A stretch of 64,000 bases of DNA from Arcanobacterium phocae (GCF_900105865.1 NZ_LT629804.1:1934243-1998242), one strand, 5' to 3'; numbered from the stretch's first letter, positions 26,092 to 35,695 are shown. A program made the numbers and translations. Notes: generated from the letters alone by a model not told the origin.

Positions 26092-27114
26092 CTAGAAGTC
26101 GGCCGAGCTCATTGGGTCATCGGATTCTTGTTTTTCTTCGGTCTTTCGGGGAACGAACTCAAGAACCTCAGTTTCCTCATCTAATCCTTCAGTAATGACA
26201 ACCATTTTTCCGTCATTTATTCCAAGTTTCACGACAACCGGCGAGGGCTCTCCTTTACCATCTTTTGCGGGAAGATATACTTTTCCTTCCCGGAATCGAC
26301 CCTCTACCGCAGTAACGGGCAGTAGCAAGGCGTCTGTTACCTCTTCACCTGCGATATTTAGCGTGGCTTTAATACCATCAAAAACCGTTTGATCAGCTGG
26401 AATATCACAGGTGAGCAGCGGGGTTGAGCTCTGCGCTCCCCCTTCACCATTCGCACTACTCGATTTCACCGACGTTGTATGCAAGTTAGTGCACATAAAT
26501 GGTGCCGGGCCATTCGTAATCGCCACCTCGGCTTGCTGCGGGATAGACTGCAACGAGTAGAGCTGATCAGGAGTCACATTCACATTCGCATGAAAAGTGG
26601 CCGGCACAATAGTCCCTAGTGAATCGTTGTATGACACGTGTTGCTTGAGCATTGCATCAAAATTGACTGTTCCAGCACTAGGAGCAACGACGTTGTTATA
26701 CGTGACAGTTGTGCTGGTTTGTGGTTCTGCCGGGCCCGTGGCCTCGTCCCTATTAGACACTGCGTTTGACGGCGTTACTTCCACGCTCGTTGTTGATTTT
26801 ACTTGCAATAGTGGCGCACCTTGTTCGACCTGAGTACCGTCAGCTACAAAGAAATGAACGATCTCGCCTTCGGCACTGGATTTAATCGCTTTCGCGTCGT
26901 CACGCAAAATCGTAGCTTCGAACTGGGTATCGTTCTTGACGTCGCCACGTTGAGCTGTGACTGTAGGGAGAACAAATTGTCCTTGTCCTTGTAACTCTTT
27001 TTCAGCTTTATGCGACGGGAAAAACGCAAATTTTACCAGCGCAACAGCGATAACAGCGGCGATAATCAGCCGTAGAATACTAAAAATTAGTTTACGAGTG
27101 GGATGAGCTTCCAT
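26092..27114 (-). CDS. HlyD/MacA-like membrane fusion (adaptor) protein
   Basis: 340 residues from ATG 27114, with GAAGGA eight bases upstream. One N-terminal membrane helix (LIFSILRLIIAAVIAVALVKFAFF), then the extracellular adaptor: VTAQRGDVKNDTQFEATIL beta-barrel start, a biotinyl-lipoyl half (GEIVHFFVADGTQVEQGAPLLQVKS), a second half (NNVVAPSAGTVNFDAMLKQHVSYNDSLG) and C-terminal beta domain with LLPVTAVEGRFREGKVYL. The helical hairpin of Gram-negative MacA is replaced by a short loop, as expected where no outer membrane exists. First gene of the efflux operon. Confidence 0.85.
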   Translation of the reverse strand: MEAHPTRKLIFSILRLIIAAVIAVALVKFAFFPSHKAEKELQGQGQFVLPTVTAQRGDVKNDTQFEATILRDDAKAIKSSAEGEIVHFFVADGTQVEQGAPLLQVKSTTSVEVTPSNAVSNRDEATGPAEPQTSTTVTYNNVVAPSAGTVNFDAMLKQHVSYNDSLGTIVPATFHANVNVTPDQLYSLQSIPQQAEVAITNGPAPFMCTNLHTTSVKSSSANGEGGAQSSTPLLTCDIPADQTVFDGIKATLNIAGEEVTDALLLPVTAVEGRFREGKVYLPAKDGKGEPSPVVVKLGINDGKMVVITEGLDEETEVLEFVPRKTEEKQESDDPMSSADF

Positions 27115-27289
27115 TAACGGATCCTTCGCGATCAAGGGCACTAGTTACAGACTATGCCTTGTAACACCATTGTTAGATTTTAGGATACCCTACAGTTTCC
27201 GCAATCGGTATTTTTGCAAATCTATGGAAAATTCCGAGAGTCAAACCTGATATATTTGAGACGTTATATGTTACCTACGGAGATTGATA

Positions 27290-29959
27290 ATGAGCAACGA
27301 ACCTGGCCTCAACCTTGCCCTCGATGCGCTAGAAGATGCTCACGGCCTATCTCCTGCTCCCGAAGACATTTATGATGCGTTTTCCGCGTGGGTATCATCG
27401 ACTGGCAAACAGATGTATCCCCATCAAGACGAAGCACTGTTGAATATCGTCTCCGGCGATCACGTTATTGTCTCTACTCCAACAGGTTCAGGAAAGTCCA
27501 TGATCGCCATGCAAGCCTTATTCACTGGCCTAGCGACCGGACGAACCGCTTATTATACTGCACCACTTAAAGCGCTCGTATCCGAAAAGTTCTTTGAGCT
27601 CATTGGACATTTTGGTGCACACAACGTCGGTATGGTTACTGGAGACTCATCAATCAACGCCGGCGCACCCATTATCTGTGCAACTGCAGAAATCTTAGCC
27701 AATATTGCCTTACGAGAAGGCGACCAAGCCGACGTCGGCATGGTTGTGATGGACGAATTCCATTTCTATGACGATCCGCAACGCGGGTGGGCTTGGCAGG
27801 TTCCGCTCCTAACGTTGCCGCAAGCCCAACAAATTTTACTGTCCGCTACTCTCGGCGACACGACAAAATTGACGTCAGATCTCACCCGCCGCACCAATCG
27901 TCCGGTAAGCATCGTCGACGACGCCGTTCGTCCAGTCCCCCTGCATTTTTCTTGGTCAACTGAGCCAATTGGTGAAGTCATCAAAGAACTTGTCGCCACC
28001 CACATGGCACCGGTCTACGTAGTTCATTTTTCGCAGCGCGACGCCGTCTCTCAAGCACTCGCCTTGCAATCGATGGCCGTCGCTTCAAAAGAACAAAAAG
28101 AACGGATTGCCGCTGCCCTCGCTTCATTCACCTTCTCCCCCGGATTTGGCAAAGTCCTGTCAAAACTTCTGCGTGCCGGAATCGGTATTCATCACGCCGG
28201 ACTACTCCCTCGCTATCGTCGCCTAGTCGAACGCCTAGCCCAAGCCGGACTACTCAACGTCATTTGCGGAACTGACACCCTCGGCGTCGGCATTAACGTT
28301 CCGATCCGAACCGTGCTCATGACATCGCTAACCAAGTTCGACGGTACGAAACAACGGCATATTACCGCCCGCGAATTCCACCAAATTGCTGGACGAGCAG
28401 GACGTGCCGGTTACGATACGGTGGGATACGTCGTCGTCCAAGCCCCCGAACACGAAATCGAAAACGCGCGCCGCCTACGTAAAGCCGGCGATGACCCAGC
28501 AAAAGTTAAACGCGTCCAGAAAGTTAAAGCTCCCGAAGGCACAATCAGCTGGTCAGAAAACACGTTCAATACGTTGCTGGCAGCCCAACCAGAAACTCTG
28601 ACGTCGCGGATGCGCGTCGATCATAGCCTCATACTGAACTTACTTCAGCGTCCTAATCCGATAACTGCTGCTAAGACTGTGCTGTGTGACAACCATGAGC
28701 CACACCGCGAGCGTAATACTCTCCTGCGCAAGGCAATCACTATTTATCAGTCGTTACGGACTGCCGGCGTCATCACTCACGAAGACCGCGACTGGCGAAC
28801 AGAACACGGCGATGAAAACGCCATTCATTTCACTCGCGATGTCCCCTCCGACTTTGCCTTAAACTCCCCGCTAGCACCGTTTGCCTTGGCCGCTTTTGAC
28901 TTGTTGGATATGGACAGTCCTTCCTACGCACTCGACGTCGTATCAATTATCGAGGCAGTAAGCGAAGACCCTACCCCCGCACTCTACGCACAACAACGCC
29001 AAGCGCGTGGCGAACTCATTGGTAAGCTCAAAGCCGACGGCGTGGAATACGATGAACGCATGGTGCTTGTTGATGAGGTTACCTGGCCGAAACCACTGGC
29101 TGATCTCCTCGAACCGGCACTCGAAACGTACGCTAAAACGAATCCGTGGGTGCGCGGGCAAGAGTTAAAACCAAAATCCGTTGTGCGGCAACTGATCGAA
29201 GAAGGTTTGACCTTCTCTGAGTTTATTTCTCGCTACGATTTAGCACGCTCCGAAGGCGTACTTTTACGCTATATTACGGACGTGTACCGAGCAATGCGGC
29301 AGACAATACCGCTAGCGGCCCGCACCGATGAGGTGAAGGATATTGTCGACTGGCTGGCACGGTTAGTTCGCTCGATTGACTCCTCGCTTCTCGACGAGTG
29401 GGAAGCATTGGCCGATGGCCGGATCACCTTGGCTGAATTAAACTCCCTTGGTTCAGACGATTCAGTTCAAGGCGAAGAAGCTGCTTTCGGCGCCGACGAC
29501 GACGGCACCGTCGCCTTCACCCGGAATAAACATGCACTACGAGTAGCAATTCGTAACCACATGTTCTATCGCATTGAGCTTTTGGACCGCGAAGACTACG
29601 AAGAATTGGAACGATTGGACGGCAGTGCCGGATGGGATGCCGACCGCTGGGCAGATGCGATTGCCCCCTACTTTGACGAATACGATTTCCTTGGCACTGA
29701 TCAAGCTGCACGTGGTACACAGTTCTTCGCAATTTTAGAAGACCCTTCATTTGCCGATTTGCTCCAAGCAGGAATGGATAACGACGAGGCTTCCGCTCTG
29801 CTCGAAACCCACAGCAGTGGACGGGTCTGGTTGGCCTTGCAGATCCTTGATTCCGGGGACGACGCAGCAGCGTGGGGCTTGTGGGCCATTGTCGATTTGG
29901 ACGCCTCGGACGAAGCCAACAAGCTGGTTCTCAGACCGATTCAACTAGGCGAGCGATAA
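27290..29959 (+). CDS. DEAD/DEAH-box (SKI2-like) RNA helicase with DUF3516-type C-terminus
   Basis: 889 residues from ATG 27290, with GGAG eight bases upstream (an in-frame TTG at 27284 is less likely). Walker A STPTGSGKS, motif Ia TAPLKALVSEKFF, DEFH box (VVMDEFHFYDD), motif III LLSATLG, motif V GTDTLGVGINVPIRTV and motif VI QIAGRAGRAGYD form the two RecA domains in the first 400 residues. The acidic C-terminal half fits the DUF3516 domain of actinobacterial helicases. It probably unwinds structured RNA. yggS follows after three bases. Confidence 0.9.
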   Translation: MSNEPGLNLALDALEDAHGLSPAPEDIYDAFSAWVSSTGKQMYPHQDEALLNIVSGDHVIVSTPTGSGKSMIAMQALFTGLATGRTAYYTAPLKALVSEKFFELIGHFGAHNVGMVTGDSSINAGAPIICATAEILANIALREGDQADVGMVVMDEFHFYDDPQRGWAWQVPLLTLPQAQQILLSATLGDTTKLTSDLTRRTNRPVSIVDDAVRPVPLHFSWSTEPIGEVIKELVATHMAPVYVVHFSQRDAVSQALALQSMAVASKEQKERIAAALASFTFSPGFGKVLSKLLRAGIGIHHAGLLPRYRRLVERLAQAGLLNVICGTDTLGVGINVPIRTVLMTSLTKFDGTKQRHITAREFHQIAGRAGRAGYDTVGYVVVQAPEHEIENARRLRKAGDDPAKVKRVQKVKAPEGTISWSENTFNTLLAAQPETLTSRMRVDHSLILNLLQRPNPITAAKTVLCDNHEPHRERNTLLRKAITIYQSLRTAGVITHEDRDWRTEHGDENAIHFTRDVPSDFALNSPLAPFALAAFDLLDMDSPSYALDVVSIIEAVSEDPTPALYAQQRQARGELIGKLKADGVEYDERMVLVDEVTWPKPLADLLEPALETYAKTNPWVRGQELKPKSVVRQLIEEGLTFSEFISRYDLARSEGVLLRYITDVYRAMRQTIPLAARTDEVKDIVDWLARLVRSIDSSLLDEWEALADGRITLAELNSLGSDDSVQGEEAAFGADDDGTVAFTRNKHALRVAIRNHMFYRIELLDREDYEELERLDGSAGWDADRWADAIAPYFDEYDFLGTDQAARGTQFFAILEDPSFADLLQAGMDNDEASALLETHSSGRVWLALQILDSGDDAAAWGLWAIVDLDASDEANKLVLRPIQLGER

Positions 29960-29962
29960 ATA

Positions 29963-30676
29963 ATGTCCCCAGTAAATATTGCTGACAATATTGCCCAGGT
30001 TCGCGAAGACATTTCGCGTTTTGCTCAAGGACGGCATGTTGATCTAATACTAGCAGCCAAGCACCAACCACTGGAGCTCCTCATTGAAGCCTACACTGCT
30101 GGTGGAACATTGATGGGACATAACCTCATCGATCAGCTTGCTACAGCTACAGCAGGGTTACATGGTGCTGATATCCATCCATATACAACTGTTATCGGGC
30201 ATGTTCAATCGAACAAGCTGTCAGTTGCTATGAGGTGGGCTGACCGAATAGATACAGTGGATTCACTCAAAACAGCACAACGTATCAACCGCCGGCAAGA
30301 AGCACGAATAGCTTCTGGGGAGGCAACTGGACCGTATCCGATCCTTCTGCAACTTAATTCTTCTGGAGCTTCTACTCAGTTCGGTTGCGACCCGGAGAGT
30401 TTTGTTGAATTAGCACACGTCATATCGGATCTTCAGTTCGTGCGTATCGCTGGGGTAATGACGATTGGTGCTCGCGGTTCCGAGGCTGATATTCGTGCCT
30501 CGTTTGTGCTGACTCGGCACTTAGCAGAGCAGATGCGCGAATTACCTGGACTGGAACAAGCCGATGTTCTTTCTATGGGGATGAGTGGCGATTTGCGCCT
30601 AGCTATCGAGGAGGGGTCAACAGTGGTTCGCGTTGGAACAGCTATTTTTGGTGCTCGTCCGATGCAATCGGTGTAG
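29963..30676 (+). CDS. YggS/PLPBP family PLP homeostasis protein
   Basis: 237 residues. The PLP lysine is K33 in LILAAKHQP, and the phosphate-binding part reads LSMGMSGDLRLAIEEGSTVVRVGTAIFG, a family hallmark. IGHVQSNKL and LLQLNSSGASTQFGC are also conserved. The protein carries PLP without known catalytic activity and balances PLP and amino acid pools. It follows the helicase stop by three bases, and the promoter of the MerR-type gene begins nine bases after its own stop. Confidence 0.93.
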   Translation: MSPVNIADNIAQVREDISRFAQGRHVDLILAAKHQPLELLIEAYTAGGTLMGHNLIDQLATATAGLHGADIHPYTTVIGHVQSNKLSVAMRWADRIDTVDSLKTAQRINRRQEARIASGEATGPYPILLQLNSSGASTQFGCDPESFVELAHVISDLQFVRIAGVMTIGARGSEADIRASFVLTRHLAEQMRELPGLEQADVLSMGMSGDLRLAIEEGSTVVRVGTAIFGARPMQSV

Positions 30677-30684
30677 GCTTCAGC

Positions 30685-30715
30685 TTGACCCTCACGCAAG
30701 GTGATACTTCACAAT
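30685..30715 (+). promoter_or_regulatory. MerR-type promoter/operator, probably autoregulatory
   Basis: TTGACC (30685-30690) and CACAAT (30710-30715) are separated by 19 bases, the over-long spacing that MerR activators correct. The spacer contains the dyad CTCAC...GGTGA around 30691-30704. A start about seven bases after the -10 falls on ATG 30722, giving a leaderless transcript. Confidence 0.55.
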
Positions 30716-30721
30716 CAAAAT

Positions 30722-31519
30722 ATGAACGCTACGAATGATATTCGTTATACAGTTGGCCAAGTTGCTGACATATTTCAGGTGACTGTACGGACTCTCCATC
30801 ATTGGGAGCAGGCCGGATTACTCCAACCCGCGGAGCGGAGCTGGTCTAATTACCGGTTGTACTCCGACGCAGATTGCCAACGTATTCAGCACATTCTGAT
30901 TTACCGTGCGACGGGCATGGCATTAGCGGATATCAGAGTTCTCCTTGACGGGGATTCCAGCGGGATTGACCATTTAATCAAACAACGCGAAACGTTAATC
31001 AATCAGCAGCAAGAGCTAGCTGACATGATTGCAGCGATCGATATCCTTATGGAGGATACTGTGAAGAAACAACCTATGACGGCACACCAGATTGGTGAAA
31101 TTCTAAGACAAGCTAATTTTGCCGAATATCAACAGGAAGCTGAAGATAAATACGCCAGCTCTGATGACTGGAAGGTTAGTGAAGAACGTACGAAAGAGTG
31201 GACTGCGAATGATTGGCTGTCTGTTCGTGCGCAGTTCGCCGATATTGATGCAAAACTAGTTGCTGCAGTACGAGAGGGTATAGCCTCAGATAGCTCAGCA
31301 GCACAAAAACTAGTTGAAGAACATCGTCAAGTGCTCAGCACGTTTTTCCCAGTGACACATGCGAAGCATTTTATTCTTTCTCGTGGGTATATTAAGGACG
31401 AACGCTTCCGCGAATATTACGAGAATCAGCAAGAAGACTTAGCTCAATGGCTAGCTGACGCAATTGCCGCTAATTCACAGGCAAATGGCGTAGATCCGGC
31501 TGCCTGCATCTGGGAGTAG
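30722..31519 (+). CDS. MerR family regulator with TipAS-like drug-binding domain
   Basis: 265 residues from ATG 30722. The N-terminal winged helix (YTVGQVADIFQVTVRTLHHWEQAGLL, then NYRLYSDADCQRIQHILIYRATGM) is MerR type, followed by a coiled-coil dimerisation helix (LIKQRETLINQQQELADMI). Residues 130-265 match the TipAS antibiotic-recognition fold (WKVSEERTKEWTANDW, ending FREYYENQQEDLAQWLADAI). TipA-like proteins bind thiopeptides or other drugs and activate their own promoter. No Shine-Dalgarno is seen, which suits a leaderless mRNA. A possible target is the efflux operon nearby, but I see no matching operator there. Confidence 0.88.
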   Translation: MNATNDIRYTVGQVADIFQVTVRTLHHWEQAGLLQPAERSWSNYRLYSDADCQRIQHILIYRATGMALADIRVLLDGDSSGIDHLIKQRETLINQQQELADMIAAIDILMEDTVKKQPMTAHQIGEILRQANFAEYQQEAEDKYASSDDWKVSEERTKEWTANDWLSVRAQFADIDAKLVAAVREGIASDSSAAQKLVEEHRQVLSTFFPVTHAKHFILSRGYIKDERFREYYENQQEDLAQWLADAIAANSQANGVDPAACIWE

Positions 31520-31533
31520 TCTTACATGCGCGT

Positions 31534-31605
31534 GCATACAGTTTGCATAATTACAACGTTTACGCCGTAGTTGGCCTGTTAATGCGAAAAATGCAAACTG
31601 TATGC
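31534..31605. repeat. Perfect 15-base inverted repeat after the MerR gene
   Basis: Arms 31534-31548 (GCATACAGTTTGCAT) and 31591-31605 are exact complements; outer flanks CGCGT/GCGCG extend the pairing with one bulge. The 42-base loop makes an efficient terminator doubtful; the arms could be two operator sites or the stem of a structured RNA. Confidence 0.6.
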
Positions 31606-31637
31606 GCGTTTCTTCTTGTTGCGAGTAGATTATAGGT

Positions 31638-32093
31638 ATGCATGCAGTAATTAAAACCCCGATGTTGATTGTTGTTTCTCTAGTACTACTTTTGACCGCT
31701 TGTTCGTCTGCTACGCATGCAGAATATTAAGAGAATACATCCGATAGTGTCACTGTATTTGATGACCATGGCCGAAAGATCGCTACGTTCGCATCTCACA
31801 AAGATTTAGACTTTTTCTCCACGTTGGTTGGAGACAGCTTTACCTCTGATGCAGATGAATACGAATTGGCGGGTCTAGCAATGGAGGTTCCAGAAGATGC
31901 ACATGCTAATTACACTTATGTCTTCACACATTTTCGGGATGACGGGAAAGAAGAAATAGCAAAATTATTGGTCTATAAGAATTATCCTTATGTGACTTTA
32001 ACTGGAATTACGATGGTCACACCATTGACATGGGACATCTCGAATGAGGAGATGGAAATTTCTACAGCATCTCTCGCACACAAGTCTAAATGA
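31638..32093 (+). pseudogene. Lipoprotein gene broken by an in-frame stop
   Basis: ATG 31638 opens a lipoprotein signal peptide (MHAVIKTPMLIVVSL..., lipobox LLTACSS) but stops at TAA 31728-31730, 30 codons in. The same frame continues without another stop to TGA/TAA at 32091-32093 (about 120 more codons: VTVFDDHGRKIATF, YTYVFTHFRDDGKEEIAKLL). One base change restores a lipoprotein of about 151 residues. The downstream TTG at 31824 has no ribosome site, so internal restart is unlikely. I do not recognise the family. Position suggests a former partner of the MerR-type gene. Confidence 0.7.
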
Positions 32094-32151
32094 GACTAGG
32101 TGAGCTAAAACTACGTAGTCTTATTCGGATACATGCTCATGATGAGAGCAG

Positions 32152-33078
32152 TTAAAACACTGTCAGTCCGCGTGCGCGGAAAACATCACGGACAGCTTCA
32201 GTTGCTTCCTTTGACGGAGGTTCGACATCCTGTAATTGGTACTCAAGACCTAAGGAAGCCCATTTGTCACGGGCCATCTGATGGAATGGAAGAACTTCAA
32301 CTCGTTCTACACTGGATGCCCAGCCTGCAACGATGTCGGCCACTGCTTCAACATTTTGTGGATCATCTGTTAGCCCTGGAACAAGGACAAAACGGATCCA
32401 GATTTTGTTCCCTCGCGCTACAAGACGTTTGCCGAAGCTTAACGTTGGCTCAAGGTCACGCCCAGTAGTTCGCTTGTAATAGTCGGGGATTCCCGACTTT
32501 ACATCGAGCAAAAAGAGATCGACATTGTCGAGCATCTCGTCGGTCATATTCGCACCCAAAAATCCGGACGAATCAACTGCAGTATGAATGCCCATGTCTT
32601 TGCAACCTTGCAATAGCTTCGCGAGAAATTTAGGTTGCATCATTGGTTCACCTCCAGAGAAGGTGACACCACCATTTGACACTGTGAATACCGCTTTATA
32701 TCGCGAGATTTTTTCGAGCATATCAGCCGTTCTTACTGCTGTACCCTCTTTCATTTTTAAGGTGTCTGGATTATGGCAATATAGACACCGAAGCGGACAA
32801 CCAGCGAAAAATGTCGTTAGTCGGGTGCCCGGACCATCAACCGCTGTTACGAGTTCCCAAGAGTGGACAGAGCCGATGTCACCTGCTTGCACACCAGAAA
32901 CATGTTCATGGTGTGACATCGGCCCTGCCAGGGAAACTCCGTCAAGACCTGCTCCACTTAAACGTGGGACTTCATCTTCAATAGGCTGCGGACGGTACTC
33001 ACCAGTAGTTCCTTCAGAACCCCAGTAACGAGTAGCATCAAATTCTTCAGCGCTGTGGTGTGCAGTAGATGTTGTCAT
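32152..33078 (-). CDS. pflA: Pyruvate formate-lyase activating enzyme (radical SAM)
   Basis: 308 residues. It uses S-adenosylmethionine and a 4Fe-4S cluster to put the glycyl radical on the PFL system. The cluster cysteines are C94, C98 and C101 (CPLRCLYC); TFSGGEPMMQ is the SAM-binding GGE motif. The N-terminus is about 65 residues longer than in E. coli PflA (cysteines at 29-36) and has no motif I know. It lies 26 bases after the glycyl-radical gene in the same direction, with only a distant AAGGA ribosome site. In this genome its target should be the small separate subunit. Confidence 0.94.
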   Translation of the reverse strand: MTTSTAHHSAEEFDATRYWGSEGTTGEYRPQPIEDEVPRLSGAGLDGVSLAGPMSHHEHVSGVQAGDIGSVHSWELVTAVDGPGTRLTTFFAGCPLRCLYCHNPDTLKMKEGTAVRTADMLEKISRYKAVFTVSNGGVTFSGGEPMMQPKFLAKLLQGCKDMGIHTAVDSSGFLGANMTDEMLDNVDLFLLDVKSGIPDYYKRTTGRDLEPTLSFGKRLVARGNKIWIRFVLVPGLTDDPQNVEAVADIVAGWASSVERVEVLPFHQMARDKWASLGLEYQLQDVEPPSKEATEAVRDVFRARGLTVF

Positions 33079-33104
33079 AAAAGCAGATCAATCCTTAAAA
33101 GATC

Positions 33105-33353
33105 TCACATACCCTGGTGGAAGGTACGGGAGATAACGTCGAGCTGCTGCTCACGGGTGAGGCGCACAAAGTTCACTGCGTAACCCGAAACGCGAACGGT
33201 CAGCTGTGGGTACTTCTCTGGGTGCTCCATTGCGTCCTCGAGGGTGTCGCGGTTGAGCACGTTGATGTTTGCATGGTAAAGGCCCTGTACGCCACCTTTT
33301 GCGGCGCGCTGTGCCTTCATCGAAGCGAGACGCTCTTCGTATGTTGTTGCCAT
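33105..33353 (-). CDS. Small glycyl-radical subunit (GrcA/YfiD-like), detached PFL C-terminus
   Basis: 82 residues from ATG 33353 with a strong AAAGGA eight bases upstream. It contains [20 protein letters not shown] and the radical motif RVSGYAV with G57, ending ISRTFHQGM as in full-length PFL. E. coli GrcA/YfiD is a spare part that replaces a damaged PFL C-terminus; here the neighbouring PflB has no such segment of its own, so this small protein is likely an obligatory subunit. The frame is open further upstream but overlaps pflB in another frame, so that part is not coding. Confidence 0.9.
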   Translation of the reverse strand: MATTYEERLASMKAQRAAKGGVQGLYHANINVLNRDTLEDAMEHPEKYPQLTVRVSGYAVNFVRLTREQQLDVISRTFHQGM

Positions 33354-33402
33354 GATATTTTCCTTTCGTGGGAGTGATTGTTTCATTGAACGAAACTGGG
33401 CG

Positions 33403-35490
33403 TCAGCCCTTCTTGATGAAGCCAGCATCCATGATGCCAACCAAGTTATCGACCTGCTCAGCCAAGTCACGGCCAAGAGACGATGGGACGATTGTGTTAG
33501 TGAGAGAAATACCGTCGAGGGCATCTTTGTAGTGGAGCTTTCCAACAGAAAGCATTGAGGCTAGCATGCCGTGCGTATCCATTCCATTTTCTGGGTTTGC
33601 ACCCGGAGCGAATGGCGTACCTGCACGGTGTCCAGACGGGAAGTTACCAGTTGCCTTACCATAAACCACATTTGAGGTAATGGTAAGAACTGACTGGGTT
33701 GGGATCGCATTGCGATACATCGGGATCTTCTTGATTTTCTCCATAATGGTGTGGACGATTGTAGCAGCGATGTCATCTGCACGATCATCATCATTGCCAT
33801 AAGTTGGGAATTCGCCTTCAGTCGTGTAATCAACAATCAAACCAGTTTCATCGCGAACTGGCGTGACCTTGGCATACTTAATAGCCGAAAGCGAGTCAGC
33901 TACGATTGACAGCCCTGCAATTCCACAACCCATGGTGCGAAGAATTTCAGAGTCGTGCAGTGCCATTTCCATGGCCTCGTAAGCGTACTTATCGTGGCAA
34001 TAGTGGATGATGTTAAGAGCCTCAACATAGGTACCAACAACCCAATCGAGCATCTCTTCATACTTTGCCCAGACCTCATCAAAGTCAAGTGGACCATCAC
34101 CCTTAATTGGCTCATATCCATCAACGATCTGCTTTCCAGACATTTCATCTCTGCCGCCGTTAAGCGCATAGAGCAGAGCCTTAGCGGCATTAACACGTGC
34201 GCCGAAGAACTGCATCTGCTTGCCAACTGCCATTGGCGACACACAGCATGCGATAGCGGCGTCATCGCCCCAGTAGCTACGGATCTGTTCGTCAGCCTCA
34301 TATTGAATCGATGAGGTCTCGATAGACACTCGCGCACAGAAACGCTTATAACCGATCGGTAACTTGTCAGACCAGAAAATCGTGATGTTTGGCTCCGGAG
34401 CTGGTCCAAGATTAACCAGCGTCTGCAACAAACGGAACGAAGTCTTGGTGACGAGCGGACGACCATCTTCGCCGAAGCCACCATCAGACCAAGTCGCCCA
34501 GTACGGATCACCAGAGAAGATTTCGTCGTAGGCTGTGGTGCGAAGGAATCGGACGATGCGCAACTTAATAACAAGCTGATCGATGATTTCTTGCGCATCC
34601 TGCTCAGTAATACGGCCGGCTACCAAATCACGCTCGAAGTAGATATCAAAAAATGCCGAAAGGCGACCGAACGACATTGCAGCACCGTCTTGCGACTTGA
34701 CAGAGCCAAGGTAGCCGAAATAGGTCCACTGGACCGCTTCTTGAGCTGTCTTTGCCGGACGGGAGATATCAAAACCGTAGCTAGAAGCCATGTTCTTTAG
34801 CTTCTTCAACGCTTTAATCTGCTCAGAAATCTCTTCACGATTACGCGCCCAATCCTGACTAAAAGGTTGATCAGCGTAAAGATCCTTATCCTTCATCTTT
34901 TCGGAGATTAGATGGTCAACACCATACAATGCAACACGACGATAATCACCAATAATGCGACCACGTCCGTACGCGTCCGGAAGGCCGGTAATGATATGGG
35001 AGGAACGGGCCGCACGAATGCGTGGGGTGTAAATATCGAAAACACCGTCATTGTGAGTCTTGCGATACTTGGTGAAAATCTCTTTAACATCCGGATTCGG
35101 CTCTTTGTCGGCTTCTTTGATAGCGGTTTCAACCATTCGCCATCCACCGTTAGGCATCATTGCACGCTTGAGTGGAACATCGGTTTGGAGACCAACAATG
35201 ACATCGTCGTCTTCAGAAATGTAGCCAGCTCCAAATGCATCTACATCTGCAGGCGTATTGACATCAACATCATAGACGCGCTTTTGACGCTCAACGGAAA
35301 GATACTTATCTGCTAACGTATCCCAGACCCTGCGCGTCTTTTCAGTTTCGCCGGCAAGAAACGAGGCATCACCTTCGTATGGAGTGTAATTCTTCTGAAT
35401 GAAGTCACGAACGTCAATAGCATCCTGCCATAGACCATTCTTGAAGCCCTCCCACTCAGGGTGCGAAGCAGTTTCGACTGTTTGAGTCAC
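33403..35490 (-). CDS. pflB: Pyruvate formate-lyase large part, lacking the glycyl-radical segment
   Basis: 695 residues against about 760 in E. coli. It converts pyruvate and CoA to acetyl-CoA and formate. The catalytic cysteine pair is C415-C416 ([20 protein letters not shown]). The protein stops after [14 protein letters not shown], exactly where the normal enzyme continues with the linker and glycine-radical motif; that part is the separate gene 49 bases downstream. The stop is clean and the next gene has its own ribosome site, so this is a gene split, not a frameshift. Start GTG 35490 has GGAG upstream. Confidence 0.95.
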   Translation of the reverse strand: MTQTVETASHPEWEGFKNGLWQDAIDVRDFIQKNYTPYEGDASFLAGETEKTRRVWDTLADKYLSVERQKRVYDVDVNTPADVDAFGAGYISEDDDVIVGLQTDVPLKRAMMPNGGWRMVETAIKEADKEPNPDVKEIFTKYRKTHNDGVFDIYTPRIRAARSSHIITGLPDAYGRGRIIGDYRRVALYGVDHLISEKMKDKDLYADQPFSQDWARNREEISEQIKALKKLKNMASSYGFDISRPAKTAQEAVQWTYFGYLGSVKSQDGAAMSFGRLSAFFDIYFERDLVAGRITEQDAQEIIDQLVIKLRIVRFLRTTAYDEIFSGDPYWATWSDGGFGEDGRPLVTKTSFRLLQTLVNLGPAPEPNITIFWSDKLPIGYKRFCARVSIETSSIQYEADEQIRSYWGDDAAIACCVSPMAVGKQMQFFGARVNAAKALLYALNGGRDEMSGKQIVDGYEPIKGDGPLDFDEVWAKYEEMLDWVVGTYVEALNIIHYCHDKYAYEAMEMALHDSEILRTMGCGIAGLSIVADSLSAIKYAKVTPVRDETGLIVDYTTEGEFPTYGNDDDRADDIAATIVHTIMEKIKKIPMYRNAIPTQSVLTITSNVVYGKATGNFPSGHRAGTPFAPGANPENGMDTHGMLASMLSVGKLHYKDALDGISLTNTIVPSSLGRDLAEQVDNLVGIMDAGFIKKG

Positions 35491-35520
35491 GGTGCATTAC
35501 TCCTTTTCACTGCAACCAGC

Positions 35521-35534
35521 GGGACTTTTGTTAT
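35521..35534. promoter_or_regulatory. Possible DosR-like half box in the pfl promoter region
   Basis: GGGACTTTTGTTAT shares the left half (GGGACT) of the actinobacterial DosR/DevR box GGGACTWWAGTCCC; the right half is poor. Lies 31 bases before the pflB start. Confidence 0.2.
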
Positions 35535-35681
35535 ACGCGAATCCACACCGATCGCATCTATTTCCCAGCAACTAGCTGCTGGCGCTACCTTCAGATTAGT
35601 CGCCTTTCTCTGTAGATTCTTAGCGAAAATAGCTCTCGGCATAAAACGTACGGTAGTGCTCCTCACAGCACCCATCCATTA

Positions 35682-35695
35682 GGGACTAAGGTCCT
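35682..35695. promoter_or_regulatory. DosR-like palindrome upstream of pflB
   Basis: GGGACTAAGGTCCT matches the DosR/DevR consensus GGGACTWWAGTCCC at 12 of 14 positions, about 190 bases upstream of pflB and 56 from the end of ilvE. Since PFL works only without oxygen, a hypoxia regulator site would make sense, but no DosR gene is in the window. Confidence 0.35.

Noticed and set aside
33354..33545. Open frame extending the small glycyl-radical gene upstream
   Set aside because: It overlaps the pflB 3' end in a different frame and has no family similarity; the ATG at 33353 has a strong ribosome site.
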